Assembly (NCBI RefSeq): GCF_900142665.1
Contig: NZ_FRBR01000002.1
Coordinates: 62,001-126,000 of the forward strand
Length of the DNA stretch: 64,000 nucleotides
Reading direction: 5' to 3'
Origin: Roseovarius pacificus
Lineage (GTDB): Bacteria > Pseudomonadota > Alphaproteobacteria > Rhodobacterales > Rhodobacteraceae
In this document: positions 16,963 through 25,672 of the stretch, one piece after another
Numbering within the stretch: the first letter of the stretch is position 1
Layout of the letters: each line of letters starts with the position of its first letter
Notes under the pieces: generated by a model
Seen by the model: only the letters and a program-made list of their open reading frames with translations
Told to the model about the DNA's origin: nothing
Databases searched by the model: none
Program-made: the position numbers and the translations under genes

Positions 16963-16980
16963 ATTGAGAAGTTCTCAACG
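16963..16980 (-). promoter_or_regulatory. ATTGAG-motif, best palindromic copy
   Basis: TTGAGAAGTTCTCAA (16964-16978) is a perfect inverted repeat of seven-base arms around one G. It lies 62 bp before the lysE remnant start and about 90 bp before the AraC gene. A further half-copy (TTCTCAAT at 17044) is near the AraC start. Confidence 0.5.
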
Positions 16981-17068
16981 AAGCGTGAGCGTCCAAAAGC
17001 AAATATGGGAGCTCTGCTCCCGGCGGCGTGCGGTTGCTCTTGGTTCTCAATGTTGCTACTCGAAGGCC

Positions 17069-18058
17069 ATGACCTGTCTCGCCCCCTCTAATCTCGGGGG
17101 CGGCTTCCGCCACAGCGATCTGGAACGCGCCGCCGAGGCGCTCTCGATGCGGCTTCAGCCCCAGGATACCGCCCTGACGACGATGAATGGCCCTGTGATG
17201 CAAGGCCGGATGCTGCTGCACGAGGTACAGCCGGGTTTGCACGCGACTGGCTATGACATGAAGTTTGAAGTCGATCTGCCCTTGGTCGAGGAGATCGAGG
17301 AGGATGTGATCCTCTGCAGCACACTCGTCTCGGGTGAGAGTGAGCCGATGGTCATCGACGGGCACGAAATCACTTTTTCGACTGGCGGATCACGTCTCAT
17401 TTTCGTCCCAAAACGCCGCGTCTGCATTGGGTCATGCGTCGCAGGCACTCAGGGAGCCGTCGCGGGTTTCTCACTACGGCGCGCCTGGCTTGATCAGTTT
17501 GCGGATGATGATGGCACACTCGACCCTCTCCGCCAGATGTTCGAGGACGGAGTTGGAAGCCGTGTCCTGAGAGAGGGGGGGCCATTGCGTGCTCTCGCCG
17601 GGCAGATGCTATCACAGGACTATCTCGGCGCTCTCGGACGCATCAACATTGAGAGTGCAGTGTTGGCGTCGTTGGTGGCAGTGACCGGTGTACTCACAGC
17701 CGACATGCGAGTTCCGCCTGGCATGAGCCGACGCCAGTTGCGCCGAGTTGAGGACGCCCGCGATATCCTTGCTGCGAGATTGGCAAATCCGCCGAGTATG
17801 GAGGAGCTTTGCCGATGTGTGGGAGTCAACCCCACGACGTTGCGCGCGCAGTTCAAGGCGACGTTTGGCACGACGGTTTTTGGTTGGTTGCGCGATCGCC
17901 GGCTCGAAGTCGCTCGAGTGATGCTGGCGGAGGGAGAGCATTCGGTCACAGAGATCGGTTGGCGTGTCGGGTTCTCTAATCCTGGCGCCTTTGCGACGGC
18001 TTATCGTCGGCGTTTCGGTTATCCTCCTACTGCCGAACGCAACCGTCCCGCTGGATAG
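17069..18058 (+). CDS. AraC-family regulator of siderophore uptake
   Basis: 329 residues from the ATG at 17069. The C-terminal 100 residues form the double HTH: ANPPSMEELCRCVGVNPTTLRAQFKATFG, then RLEVARVMLAEGEHSVTEIGWRVGFSNPGAFATAYRRRFGYPP. The N-terminal part resembles the sensory domain of the PchR/YbtA group, which activates receptor genes when ferri-siderophore is present. It stands directly upstream of the TonB receptor, with only 94 bp between them, in the same orientation. This supports the role by context. Confidence 0.8.
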   Translation: MTCLAPSNLGGGFRHSDLERAAEALSMRLQPQDTALTTMNGPVMQGRMLLHEVQPGLHATGYDMKFEVDLPLVEEIEEDVILCSTLVSGESEPMVIDGHEITFSTGGSRLIFVPKRRVCIGSCVAGTQGAVAGFSLRRAWLDQFADDDGTLDPLRQMFEDGVGSRVLREGGPLRALAGQMLSQDYLGALGRINIESAVLASLVAVTGVLTADMRVPPGMSRRQLRRVEDARDILAARLANPPSMEELCRCVGVNPTTLRAQFKATFGTTVFGWLRDRRLEVARVMLAEGEHSVTEIGWRVGFSNPGAFATAYRRRFGYPPTAERNRPAG

Positions 18059-18067
18059 CTGCGCCAC

Positions 18068-18083
18068 GGAGAAGAACTTCTCC
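18068..18083. promoter_or_regulatory. Palindrome before the TonB receptor gene
   Basis: GGAGAAGAACTTCTCC has perfect seven-base arms around AA. It begins 10 bp after the AraC stop. It may be a binding site for the AraC protein, a Fur-like site of unusual sequence, or a weak hairpin. No T-run follows. Confidence 0.4.
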
Positions 18084-18111
18084 GCCGCGCAAAAGTCTGA
18101 CGAGGAGACAT

Positions 18112-18156
18112 ATGGCATATCCGGGCGAAATCGACCCCGGGGACATACCGCCATGA
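18112..18156 (+). CDS. Possible 14-residue leader ORF coupled to the TonB receptor
   Basis: ATG at 18112 is preceded at ideal spacing by GAGGAG (18102-18107). It encodes MAYPGEIDPGDIPP and stops at a TGA that overlaps the receptor start codon as ATGA (18153-18156). The receptor start itself has only a modest Shine-Dalgarno, so translation may be coupled through this mini-ORF. It is too short to prove by sequence alone. Confidence 0.4.
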   Translation: MAYPGEIDPGDIPP

Positions 18157-20294
18157 AGATTCGCATTGCTCTTTTGACTTCCGTCTTGATCCTGCCGCCG
18201 ATTTCCGTCGGTGCTCAAGTACAAGACGATGGAAGCTTCCTTCTGGGCACGATCCATATCCAGGCTCGCAAGCGGGATGAACTAGCCTTCGAGATCCCAG
18301 TCGCGGCGACGATACGGGAAGGCGCGGATCTAGAATTTGGGTCATTGGATCCCGGCGTGGATCTGGCGCGCACTACGCCGAATTTCAACTATGTAGACTT
18401 TGCCGTTCCCGGAAACTCGTTTGGTTCGGTGCGGGGTATCGGGCCATTGGGAAGCCCTTTAAATTCGCTCGACAATACAATTGGGTTTTCCACGAACGGG
18501 GTGCCGACAACCTCATTCGGATTCTCTCCTACACTCTTCGATGTCGAGCAGGCCGAGGTCTTGAGGGGGCCGCAGGGAACACTTTTCGGACGAAACGCAC
18601 TGGGTGGTGCGGTGAATATCGTTACGAGGCGGGCCGATGGTGTGCCGGAGTTCATCGTCGGAACGGAGGTTGGAGAAGATGGCCTGCGAACGCTCGATCT
18701 CGCTGCTGGCGGCTGGGTTGTTCCCGATTTGGTGGCTGGACGTGTGGCGCTCCGTTTCCAGGAGTTTGATGGTGATATTCCGAACGGGGTTGCGGGTGGA
18801 AAGGACGGGGACGCAAGTATCGCGGCTGGACGTATCTCACTTGCCTTCGACCCTGATGGACCTTTAAGCGCGGACCTCGTTCTGGGCCGGGATCGCGACA
18901 GGCGAAATAATCCAATATATTTGTGGGCAGAACATCCCGACTTTCCCGTTAGCGGATCGGACATGGTGCAGGTCGGCGAGCGCGTGATTGATCATATCAG
19001 TTTGAGCGTCCAACGCGAGTTCGAGGGGTTCACCTTTCACTCCGTCACGGGATTTCAGGATATCGCGGTCACAACCATCACCGATGATACGGATTCGTTC
19101 CTGTATTCGAGGTATTTATCGGACTACGGAATGCCGATGTCACCAGGTGCATTTTCCGATCCGGATGAAGACTGGGGAATCGTTTATGAAGGCGAGCGTG
19201 TCTTCAGTCAGGAATTTCGGCTGAATTCTCCTGAAGGAGCGCCAGTTGAGTGGGTGGCGGGACTGTCCTACTTCCGCTCCCAATACGACATGGATCGAAC
19301 GCAGCAGAGCAATTACTCCCCGTCTCTGAACGGACATTACGACACCACGATCACCAGTCAGACACTGGCGGTCTTCGGAGACATTTCCGCGCCTGTCAGT
19401 GACCGACTGACCTTCTCGGCAGGCCTGCGGGCCGCGCGCGATCGCCAGACCTTCGACACGACCTATGTCTCGAATGGCGCTCCGGGCACGGTGCCAGGGC
19501 ATCGGCAAAGCGGCAGTTTCGAAGATGACTACGTCACTGGCCGCGTTGCAGTAGACTGGCGCTGGAACGATGAATGGATGAGTTATGCCTCGATTTCCAG
19601 GGGGTATGCTTCTGGTGGATTCGAACGTTATTCCTTGAACGCCTATATGGGACTGGACACGCCTCCCTTCCGGCCATCCACTTCTTGGGCTTATGAACTG
19701 GGCACGAAAGCCGAGCTTTTGGACGGCCGGCTCAGCCTGTCGGGCGCACTGTTCTACAACAATGTCGCGGACGGACAGCTGACGGCATTCGACGCGGCCA
19801 CAATGAGCTTCGCGTTCGATAATCAGGATTACCGAAGCTATGGAGCCGAGCTCGAGTTTCGTGCGGAGTTGACGCCTCATGTGGCGCTTCGAGGGGGTGT
19901 CGGTTGGACGAGAACGCGCTTGGTCGATGTCCCGAACGGGGTCACCACTGGCGCGATGAATGGCAACAGGGTTCCGAATATGCCCGAGCTTACCGCAAGT
20001 CTTGGGCTGGACCTTCGCTATCCTCTGGGCCGAGGTGAGGCAATTGCCTCTCTGGATGTGTCGCATGTCGGAGGACGTATGGCTGACATTGGCAATAGCT
20101 GGGAAATCCCTTCGTACACGGTGGCGGATCTCCGAGTCGGTTGGGAACGAGACGGGATGGAACTCTACGCCTTTGCCCGCAATTTGACTGATGAACGGCC
20201 TATCTACTTCTCGTCCACGTTCTCGCCAAACGCACATAGCGCAATTGTTGGCCGCGGGCGCGTCCTTGGCCTTGGCGCAACCTGGCGGTGGTGA
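18153..20294 (+). CDS. TonB-dependent siderophore receptor
   Basis: 713 residues. A Sec signal peptide (MKIRIALLTSVLILPPISVGA) is followed by a plug domain with VRGIGPLGSPLNSLDN and the plug signature EVLRGPQGTLFGRNALGGAVNIVTRR near residues 130-155. The beta-barrel ends in an aromatic residue (GLGATWRW), as outer-membrane barrels do. It would carry a ferri-siderophore across the outer membrane with TonB energy. The barrel style (VSRGYASGGFERYS, then YELGTKAELLDGRL) is that of the FyuA-like/pesticin-type subgroup or general TonB receptors. Context (AraC, MFS, double ABC) supports a siderophore. Confidence 0.9.
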   Translation: MKIRIALLTSVLILPPISVGAQVQDDGSFLLGTIHIQARKRDELAFEIPVAATIREGADLEFGSLDPGVDLARTTPNFNYVDFAVPGNSFGSVRGIGPLGSPLNSLDNTIGFSTNGVPTTSFGFSPTLFDVEQAEVLRGPQGTLFGRNALGGAVNIVTRRADGVPEFIVGTEVGEDGLRTLDLAAGGWVVPDLVAGRVALRFQEFDGDIPNGVAGGKDGDASIAAGRISLAFDPDGPLSADLVLGRDRDRRNNPIYLWAEHPDFPVSGSDMVQVGERVIDHISLSVQREFEGFTFHSVTGFQDIAVTTITDDTDSFLYSRYLSDYGMPMSPGAFSDPDEDWGIVYEGERVFSQEFRLNSPEGAPVEWVAGLSYFRSQYDMDRTQQSNYSPSLNGHYDTTITSQTLAVFGDISAPVSDRLTFSAGLRAARDRQTFDTTYVSNGAPGTVPGHRQSGSFEDDYVTGRVAVDWRWNDEWMSYASISRGYASGGFERYSLNAYMGLDTPPFRPSTSWAYELGTKAELLDGRLSLSGALFYNNVADGQLTAFDAATMSFAFDNQDYRSYGAELEFRAELTPHVALRGGVGWTRTRLVDVPNGVTTGAMNGNRVPNMPELTASLGLDLRYPLGRGEAIASLDVSHVGGRMADIGNSWEIPSYTVADLRVGWERDGMELYAFARNLTDERPIYFSSTFSPNAHSAIVGRGRVLGLGATWRW

Positions 20295-20316
20295 CGAAGT
20301 GGAGGACGTATCGGGT

Positions 20317-21474
20317 GTGTCTCGGCGGCTCTCTACGCCGGAATTGGGCGCGATCTTCTCGCTGAACCTAGTGCAAGGGGTGCCGGCGTACTTCTTCACA
20401 GTAGCGCTACCTGTTTTGCTGAGGGATTCAGGAGCTTCACTGGAAGTCATCGGAATGGCCTATGTGGTTTGGCTTCCGTGGGCGTTGAAGTGGTTGTGGG
20501 CGCCGATTTTCGACAGCAGGCCCCAAATTCGATATTTAGTGCTTCGGTTCAGTCCCGGATTGTTGGCAGCCGTCTTTCTCTCTTTGATCAGGTTTGCCCC
20601 ACTCGGAACAACTGCACCGCTATTGCTGCTTGCAGCCTTGGCTGCCTGCGCCGGTGCATCTCTACAAATTGCGCTTGCGGCAGAGGTGATCGGACGCGCC
20701 GATGATGGCGGACGGGCGGTAGCCAATACGCTTCAGGTGATCGGTATGACGACAGGAGGTGTTCTGGGCGGTGCCGTACTGTTGTGGCTAGCATCCCGGA
20801 TCGGCTGGGTCCCTGCGATCCTGTCCGGCTCTGCGCTGATCCTTGTTCTCGGCACGACAGCCTTCCTGATCCGTCCGGTACGGACGTTGCCGGGCCCTCG
20901 GATTGCGCCTTGGAGGTCACTGCGAAGCAGTAGGGTGATCGGCCTCGTGCTTCTCGTCGGACTTTCGGCCGCGGCGGATGGTTTTCTGGGTGCGAGGCTT
21001 CTCGATTCCGGACATGATGCGGTCGAGGTCGGTTGGTATCTGGGCGCTTTCGCCATGCTGGCCATGCTTCCCGCGGCAACTGGTGCGGGGGCGTTGCTCC
21101 GCCGTGTAGGCGCCTTGGCTACGCTGCGGTCGTTGCTCTTGCTGAAGGCTGCGCTACTGGTGATGTTGACGCTGTTCCCGTCTCATCCGTTGGTGAGCAT
21201 TGCCTTGGCGGTAGTTTGCTTCGCAGCCAGCGCCTCAGTGATGACTGCGACGTGGCAAATCTACATGTCGTCGGTTCAGCCGACCGCTGCAGCGAGCGGC
21301 TTCGCCTTGCTGACCTCTCTCGAGGCGATGGTTCTCATGTTTGGCGGTATGGCCGCAGGTCAGGTTGCGGCTCGATCGGGGTATTCCCCGATCTTTTATG
21401 CTGCTGCTCTCGCTGCCGTCCTGGGGGCTGCAGTTTCACCCCTCTTGCTGTCTGACAGGGAGGTTGCCCCATGA
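20317..21474 (+). CDS. MFS permease of the siderophore cluster (RhtX/FptX/YbtX-like)
   Basis: 385 residues if started at the GTG at 20317, which follows GGAGGA with 10-nt spacing. The frame is open back to 20191 inside the receptor gene, so the internal GTG is preferred. About 12 hydrophobic segments; early motif LNLVQGVPAYFFTVALPVLLRD resembles the AmpG/RhtX-like start. RhtX/FptX move siderophores through the inner membrane, and YbtX sits in yersiniabactin loci. The stop overlaps the ABC gene start by 4 bp (ATGA). Confidence 0.75.
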   Translation: MSRRLSTPELGAIFSLNLVQGVPAYFFTVALPVLLRDSGASLEVIGMAYVVWLPWALKWLWAPIFDSRPQIRYLVLRFSPGLLAAVFLSLIRFAPLGTTAPLLLLAALAACAGASLQIALAAEVIGRADDGGRAVANTLQVIGMTTGGVLGGAVLLWLASRIGWVPAILSGSALILVLGTTAFLIRPVRTLPGPRIAPWRSLRSSRVIGLVLLVGLSAAADGFLGARLLDSGHDAVEVGWYLGAFAMLAMLPAATGAGALLRRVGALATLRSLLLLKAALLVMLTLFPSHPLVSIALAVVCFAASASVMTATWQIYMSSVQPTAAASGFALLTSLEAMVLMFGGMAAGQVAARSGYSPIFYAAALAAVLGAAVSPLLLSDREVAP

Positions 21475-24400
21475 TTGTTGGACTGCTTGCTGGCTATCGT
21501 TCCGTTCTGGTGCTTTCCGCCATTTTGTCGATCTTCGGAACGGGCCTCGGGTTGGTACCGTATCTCGCCGCCTGGAGGATTGCAGTGGCGATTCAAGGGG
21601 CAGGGATCGACGCCGGAGAACTTGTGTACTGGACGGTGCTCGCGGTGTGTGCGCTGATCACCAAGGCATTGCTGCAGGCTGGGGCGACGACGTTGTCGCA
21701 TGTGGCAGCCTATCGCATCCTTTATCAACTGCGGCATCGTCTAGTCGAGAAACTGGCACGAGTGCCGCTTGGCGTTTTGTCAGGAACTACCTCCGGCCAT
21801 CTTCGAAAGATCGTCATGGAGGATGTCGAGCAGATCGAAGAAGGCATTGCTCACGCGATCCCGGACTTGGCCGCAGGACTTTCGGTTCCGATCCTATCTG
21901 GGGTTCTTCTCCTTTGGGTGGACTGGCGCATGGGTATCGCAGCAGTGGCCATGTTTCCATTGCTGCTTGGGGTCTATCTTCTCACCTTGCGTGCGACGCG
22001 GCCGCATTTGGCTGCCTATGTCGGGGCGATCTCAAACTTGCGTTCTATTTCGGTCCAGTATGTTCGCGGAATCAGGGAGATCCGGATGTTTCTGCACACT
22101 GGCACAATTCTCGAGGAGCTCCACGACGCACTGGATCGGATGGCGCGCGTCGGTCAGTCCTTTGCCTTGTCGAGCCTCACGCCAATGGCGATCCTCTATG
22201 CCGGCCTTCGGGCTAATGTTCTTGTGTTGATCCCCGTCGGAGCCTTTCTGTACCTGTCGGATGAAATCTCCGTCACTGACCTCACACTCTTTCTGTTATT
22301 GGGGTTGGGGATCAACGCGCCACTGCTGAAGGTCGTCTTTTCGGCAGGTAACTTCTTTTGGAAGCTGAAAGGGGCAAGCGCGCAGATCTCCACAATCTTT
22401 GAAACCGAGGAGCTTCCTCAGCCCGAGTATCCACAGAGACCCGACGGCTACGACATTAGCTTTCAGGATGTGTCGCTATCTATGGACGGGAACGCCATTT
22501 TGTCGCGGGTATCGGTCACGATTCCGGCAGGCACGACCCTTGCTCTCGTCGGGCCGTCCGGTGCGGGCAAGTCGACTTTGGCGCGTTTGTTGATGCGATC
22601 TCGTGATCCTGATCTGGGGCGCATCCTGATCGGAGGCTGCGATCTCCGCCAGATGGAAGATCGACATCTCGAAGGTATGGTCAGCGCGGTGCTGCAAGAC
22701 GCCTGGCTCATGAATGCGACAATCTATGAAAATATCCTTTCCGGGCGCCCCACCGCGTCTCGCAAAGAAGTCGAGGCCGCCGCCCGTGCCGCAAGGGTGA
22801 CGGAGTTCTCAGCTGATTTGTCCTTTTTTGTTGGCGAGGGGGGACGCAGCCTCTCAGGCGGGCAGCGACAACGTGTGGCTATCGCCCGTGCCATTCTGCG
22901 CTCTACACCGATCGTCGTGTTGGATGAAGCGACAGCGGCTTTGGATCCCGACAATGAACAGGCGGTGCGGGAAGCTCTGGCCGAACTGGCGCATGGAAGA
23001 ACGGTTCTCGTGATCGCGCATCGCCTAGACACCATACGCAATGCCGACCAGATAGCTTTTGTAGAGGCAGGTGAGATCTCCGACCTTGGAAGCCATAGCG
23101 ACCTTCTGCAGCGGTCCTCCGGTTACCGACGGTTGTGGAAGGAATATGATTCAGTCGAAGGCTGGCATCTTGAAACGGGCGCTGTTCGATCATTGCCTAC
23201 TGTCGTGCAGAGGCCTGGCCAAGCGTATCAGGAGCCTGGGATCCCTTCGGGAATGGTCGCACGTTTCATGCACCTCGCGGGCCCGGGACGTCGTACACTG
23301 ATGTCCAAGGCTCTGCCCATGCTCGCGCTTGAAGGGGCCGTGGCCGGAGCGCCAGTGATCGCAGTGTGGTTGGTGCTCGATCGCGTTTTGGCCGGTGATC
23401 TTACCCGGCCTTTCGCGGTCGCGGCTTCGGGTTTCGTCGCGCTGTGCATACTCATGTTCGTTTTTGCCAATAGGCTTTCGCACCGGGTGTTGTGGCAGGT
23501 CCAAAGCACCGCTGTATCGGCCCTGCAGGCACGCATTGTCCGACAGATGCGTCAGATACCACTGGGTGACGTAATTGCTCGCGATACCGGTTCGCTGGAA
23601 GCGCTTATGTCGCAGCATTCTGCAGCGATCAACTTTGTCACACCTCCTGCTCTGGCGATGCGGGCCATGGTCGGTCCGCTTCTCAGCGCGATTGTTCTTT
23701 TCTTTCTGGATTGGCGATTGGCCCTCTTGACCTGTGCGATGGTGCCCGCGTTCGGTGTGGTAATGGTGTTCGCTGACAGGGTGAACGCTCGGATGCTGCA
23801 GCGACTGGTTGTTTCGAATGAGATGCTCTCTGCTCGCCTGTTGGACTATATTCAGGGCTTGCCAACCTTGCGCAGCCTCGGCCTCTCCCAAGCATATGGC
23901 CCTGTGGAGGATGCCCTGGAGACGCACAGACGCATCTCACTGTCCACGGTAACGGCGCTGATGCCGATCGTTACGGCAGGGTGGATATTCCTGGACGCGG
24001 GCTTCGTGATCTTGCTCGCCGGCGGTGGCTGGATGGTCCTGCATGAACTCATGGAAGCATCGACGTTCCTGCTCTTTCTCGTGGTAAGTTTGGTGTTCTA
24101 TGCGCCACTGACTGATGCCTTCGACTTGTCGTCTCAATTGCGCCTCCTGCAAAAATCCATGTCGCGAGTGGGGGAATTTCTTGCGATCGCCCCTCTTCCC
24201 GAACCCGAAACGCCAAAGTTACCCGTTTCTCTGGATCTTCGCTTTCAAGACGTTCATTTTTCTTACGGCGATAAGCCGGTCTTGAATGGCATCAATCTCG
24301 ATTTCCCGGCGGGGAAAATTCACGCGCTTTGCGGTACGTCGGGATCCGGAAAATCGACTATTCTCGACCTGATTGCGCGTTTCTGGGACGTCCAGAAGGG

Positions 24401-24887
24401 GCATGTCACGATTGGAGGCGTGGACATTCGGGACATTGCGCCAGAATTGCGCAGCGCCATGGTCGCAGTGGTTTTCCAAGACAGCTACCTCTTCGATATG
24501 AGCGTCGCGCGAAATCTGCGGTTAGCCAAGGCCGATGCAAGCGATGAAGAATTGTACGCTGCTGCTCAGGCGGCCTGTTGTCATGACTTCATCATGGCGT
24601 TGCCGAAGGGATATGAGACCGTCATAGGCGAAGGTGGAGCAAAGCTCTCCGGCGGTGAACGTCAGCGCATTGCTCTTGCGCGCGCCTTCCTGAAGGATGC
24701 TCCGATCATTTTGCTGGATGAGGCGGCGGCGTCCATCGATCCCGAGACAGAGAGCCATATGCGTCAAGGGCTAGCCAAACTATGTGCCGGTCGAACCGTG
24801 ATTATGATCGCACATCGGCCAAGTACGATGCGTCAAGTCGATCAGAGGATAGAGATGAAGGACGTGCTTGGTCGCGACGACCGCTGA
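21471..24887 (+). CDS. Single-chain double ABC transporter (TMD-NBD-TMD-NBD), siderophore type
   Basis: 1138 residues. TMD1 is about 1-320; NBD1 has Walker A GPSGAGKSTL near 361, signature LSGGQRQRVA near 461 and Walker B IVVLDEATAALD near 480. TMD2 is about 605-880; NBD2 has GTSGSGKSTI near 955, LSGGERQRIA near 1058 and IILLDEAAASID near 1080. H-loop histidines are present in both NBDs (IAHRLDTI and IAHRPSTM). It looks like YbtP and YbtQ (or IrtA and IrtB) joined in one chain, so both halves appear catalytically competent. These are exporter-fold proteins that import ferric siderophores. Direction here is inferred from the receptor, not from the fold. Confidence 0.88.
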   Translation: MIVGLLAGYRSVLVLSAILSIFGTGLGLVPYLAAWRIAVAIQGAGIDAGELVYWTVLAVCALITKALLQAGATTLSHVAAYRILYQLRHRLVEKLARVPLGVLSGTTSGHLRKIVMEDVEQIEEGIAHAIPDLAAGLSVPILSGVLLLWVDWRMGIAAVAMFPLLLGVYLLTLRATRPHLAAYVGAISNLRSISVQYVRGIREIRMFLHTGTILEELHDALDRMARVGQSFALSSLTPMAILYAGLRANVLVLIPVGAFLYLSDEISVTDLTLFLLLGLGINAPLLKVVFSAGNFFWKLKGASAQISTIFETEELPQPEYPQRPDGYDISFQDVSLSMDGNAILSRVSVTIPAGTTLALVGPSGAGKSTLARLLMRSRDPDLGRILIGGCDLRQMEDRHLEGMVSAVLQDAWLMNATIYENILSGRPTASRKEVEAAARAARVTEFSADLSFFVGEGGRSLSGGQRQRVAIARAILRSTPIVVLDEATAALDPDNEQAVREALAELAHGRTVLVIAHRLDTIRNADQIAFVEAGEISDLGSHSDLLQRSSGYRRLWKEYDSVEGWHLETGAVRSLPTVVQRPGQAYQEPGIPSGMVARFMHLAGPGRRTLMSKALPMLALEGAVAGAPVIAVWLVLDRVLAGDLTRPFAVAASGFVALCILMFVFANRLSHRVLWQVQSTAVSALQARIVRQMRQIPLGDVIARDTGSLEALMSQHSAAINFVTPPALAMRAMVGPLLSAIVLFFLDWRLALLTCAMVPAFGVVMVFADRVNARMLQRLVVSNEMLSARLLDYIQGLPTLRSLGLSQAYGPVEDALETHRRISLSTVTALMPIVTAGWIFLDAGFVILLAGGGWMVLHELMEASTFLLFLVVSLVFYAPLTDAFDLSSQLRLLQKSMSRVGEFLAIAPLPEPETPKLPVSLDLRFQDVHFSYGDKPVLNGINLDFPAGKIHALCGTSGSGKSTILDLIARFWDVQKGHVTIGGVDIRDIAPELRSAMVAVVFQDSYLFDMSVARNLRLAKADASDEELYAAAQAACCHDFIMALPKGYETVIGEGGAKLSGGERQRIALARAFLKDAPIILLDEAAASIDPETESHMRQGLAKLCAGRTVIMIAHRPSTMRQVDQRIEMKDVLGRDDR

Positions 24888-25003
24888 CTTGATGCGAAGA
24901 TTGCAAGAGCACCAACGTGATGTTTTCCTAGGCGCACAGTTAGTGCAGGCGATGCTTGGTCCAATAGTTGGCGGGGCAGGTGGGGCCGAAAGGGGCCGCC
25001 AGG

Positions 25004-25027
25004 CTGCAGGCCCTTGCGGACCTGCAG
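25004..25027 (-). terminator. Possible terminator in convergent gap
   Basis: CTGCAGG (25004-25010) and CCTGCAG (25021-25027) form a seven-pair hairpin just after the methyltransferase stop. No clear T-run follows, so it is a weak candidate. The rest of the 152-bp gap after the ABC gene shows nothing. Confidence 0.3.
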
Positions 25028-25039
25028 GGAGGTTGTAGC

Positions 25040-25660
25040 CTAACCCAGCCGTTCCATGAAGATCACGTTGTCCTCGACCGTTTCGCCCTGAACCTCGTCT
25101 CTGGTTCCCATGCGCGCGATGGCACAGACGCAAAGCCTCCGCCACTGACGGGGATCGAGCGCGAGCGAAGCCAGCGTCTCCTCAGCGGTGGGAAAAATCG
25201 TGTCCTTGATTGCCTTGGATCCCGGCGGGTGCGAAGCGTGTTCAGTGATCAGAAGGTGTCCGCCGGTGGACACCGCGCCTGCCGCCCGGGCCAGCACACG
25301 CGCGCGCGGCCAGTCTCGCGGTGATTGCAGGAAGCTGGCCACGACGAGGTCGTACATGCCTTCAGGGAAGGTTTCGGCCAGATCGTGCTCTTCGAACTGG
25401 ACCGTCCCGGCCAGTCCGGCGCGGCTGGCGCTATCAGCCGCATAGGCGAGCGCCACAGCAGAGACGTCCACCGCCGTCACCTGCCAGCTCTGCCGGGCCA
25501 GCCAGAGCGCGTCGTCCCCCCGGCCGCAGCCCAGCTCCAGCGCACGCCCCGGCGCCAGCGGACCGGCGAACTGGGACAGAACGAGGCCGGGCTTGCCAGA
25601 GGTTTCGTCGGTCTTTTGGCGGTAGCGGTCGTTCCAGAAGTCTCGTGTGGTCTGGTGCAT
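25040..25660 (-). CDS. SAM-dependent methyltransferase
   Basis: 206 residues, class I Rossmann methyltransferase. SAM motif I is ALELGCGRGDDALWLA (residues about 40-55), with VTAVDVSAVAL as motif II and EHDLAETFP as the acidic loop. It resembles the TehB / thiopurine-type small methyltransferases that detoxify chalcogens or small molecules. The substrate is unknown. It lies 12 bp after the flavin oxidoreductase gene, with which it is probably co-transcribed. Both are divergent from the Rrf2 regulator. Confidence 0.8.
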   Translation of the reverse strand: MHQTTRDFWNDRYRQKTDETSGKPGLVLSQFAGPLAPGRALELGCGRGDDALWLARQSWQVTAVDVSAVALAYAADSASRAGLAGTVQFEEHDLAETFPEGMYDLVVASFLQSPRDWPRARVLARAAGAVSTGGHLLITEHASHPPGSKAIKDTIFPTAEETLASLALDPRQWRRLCVCAIARMGTRDEVQGETVEDNVIFMERLG

Positions 25661-25672
25661 GGCGATGCTCCT

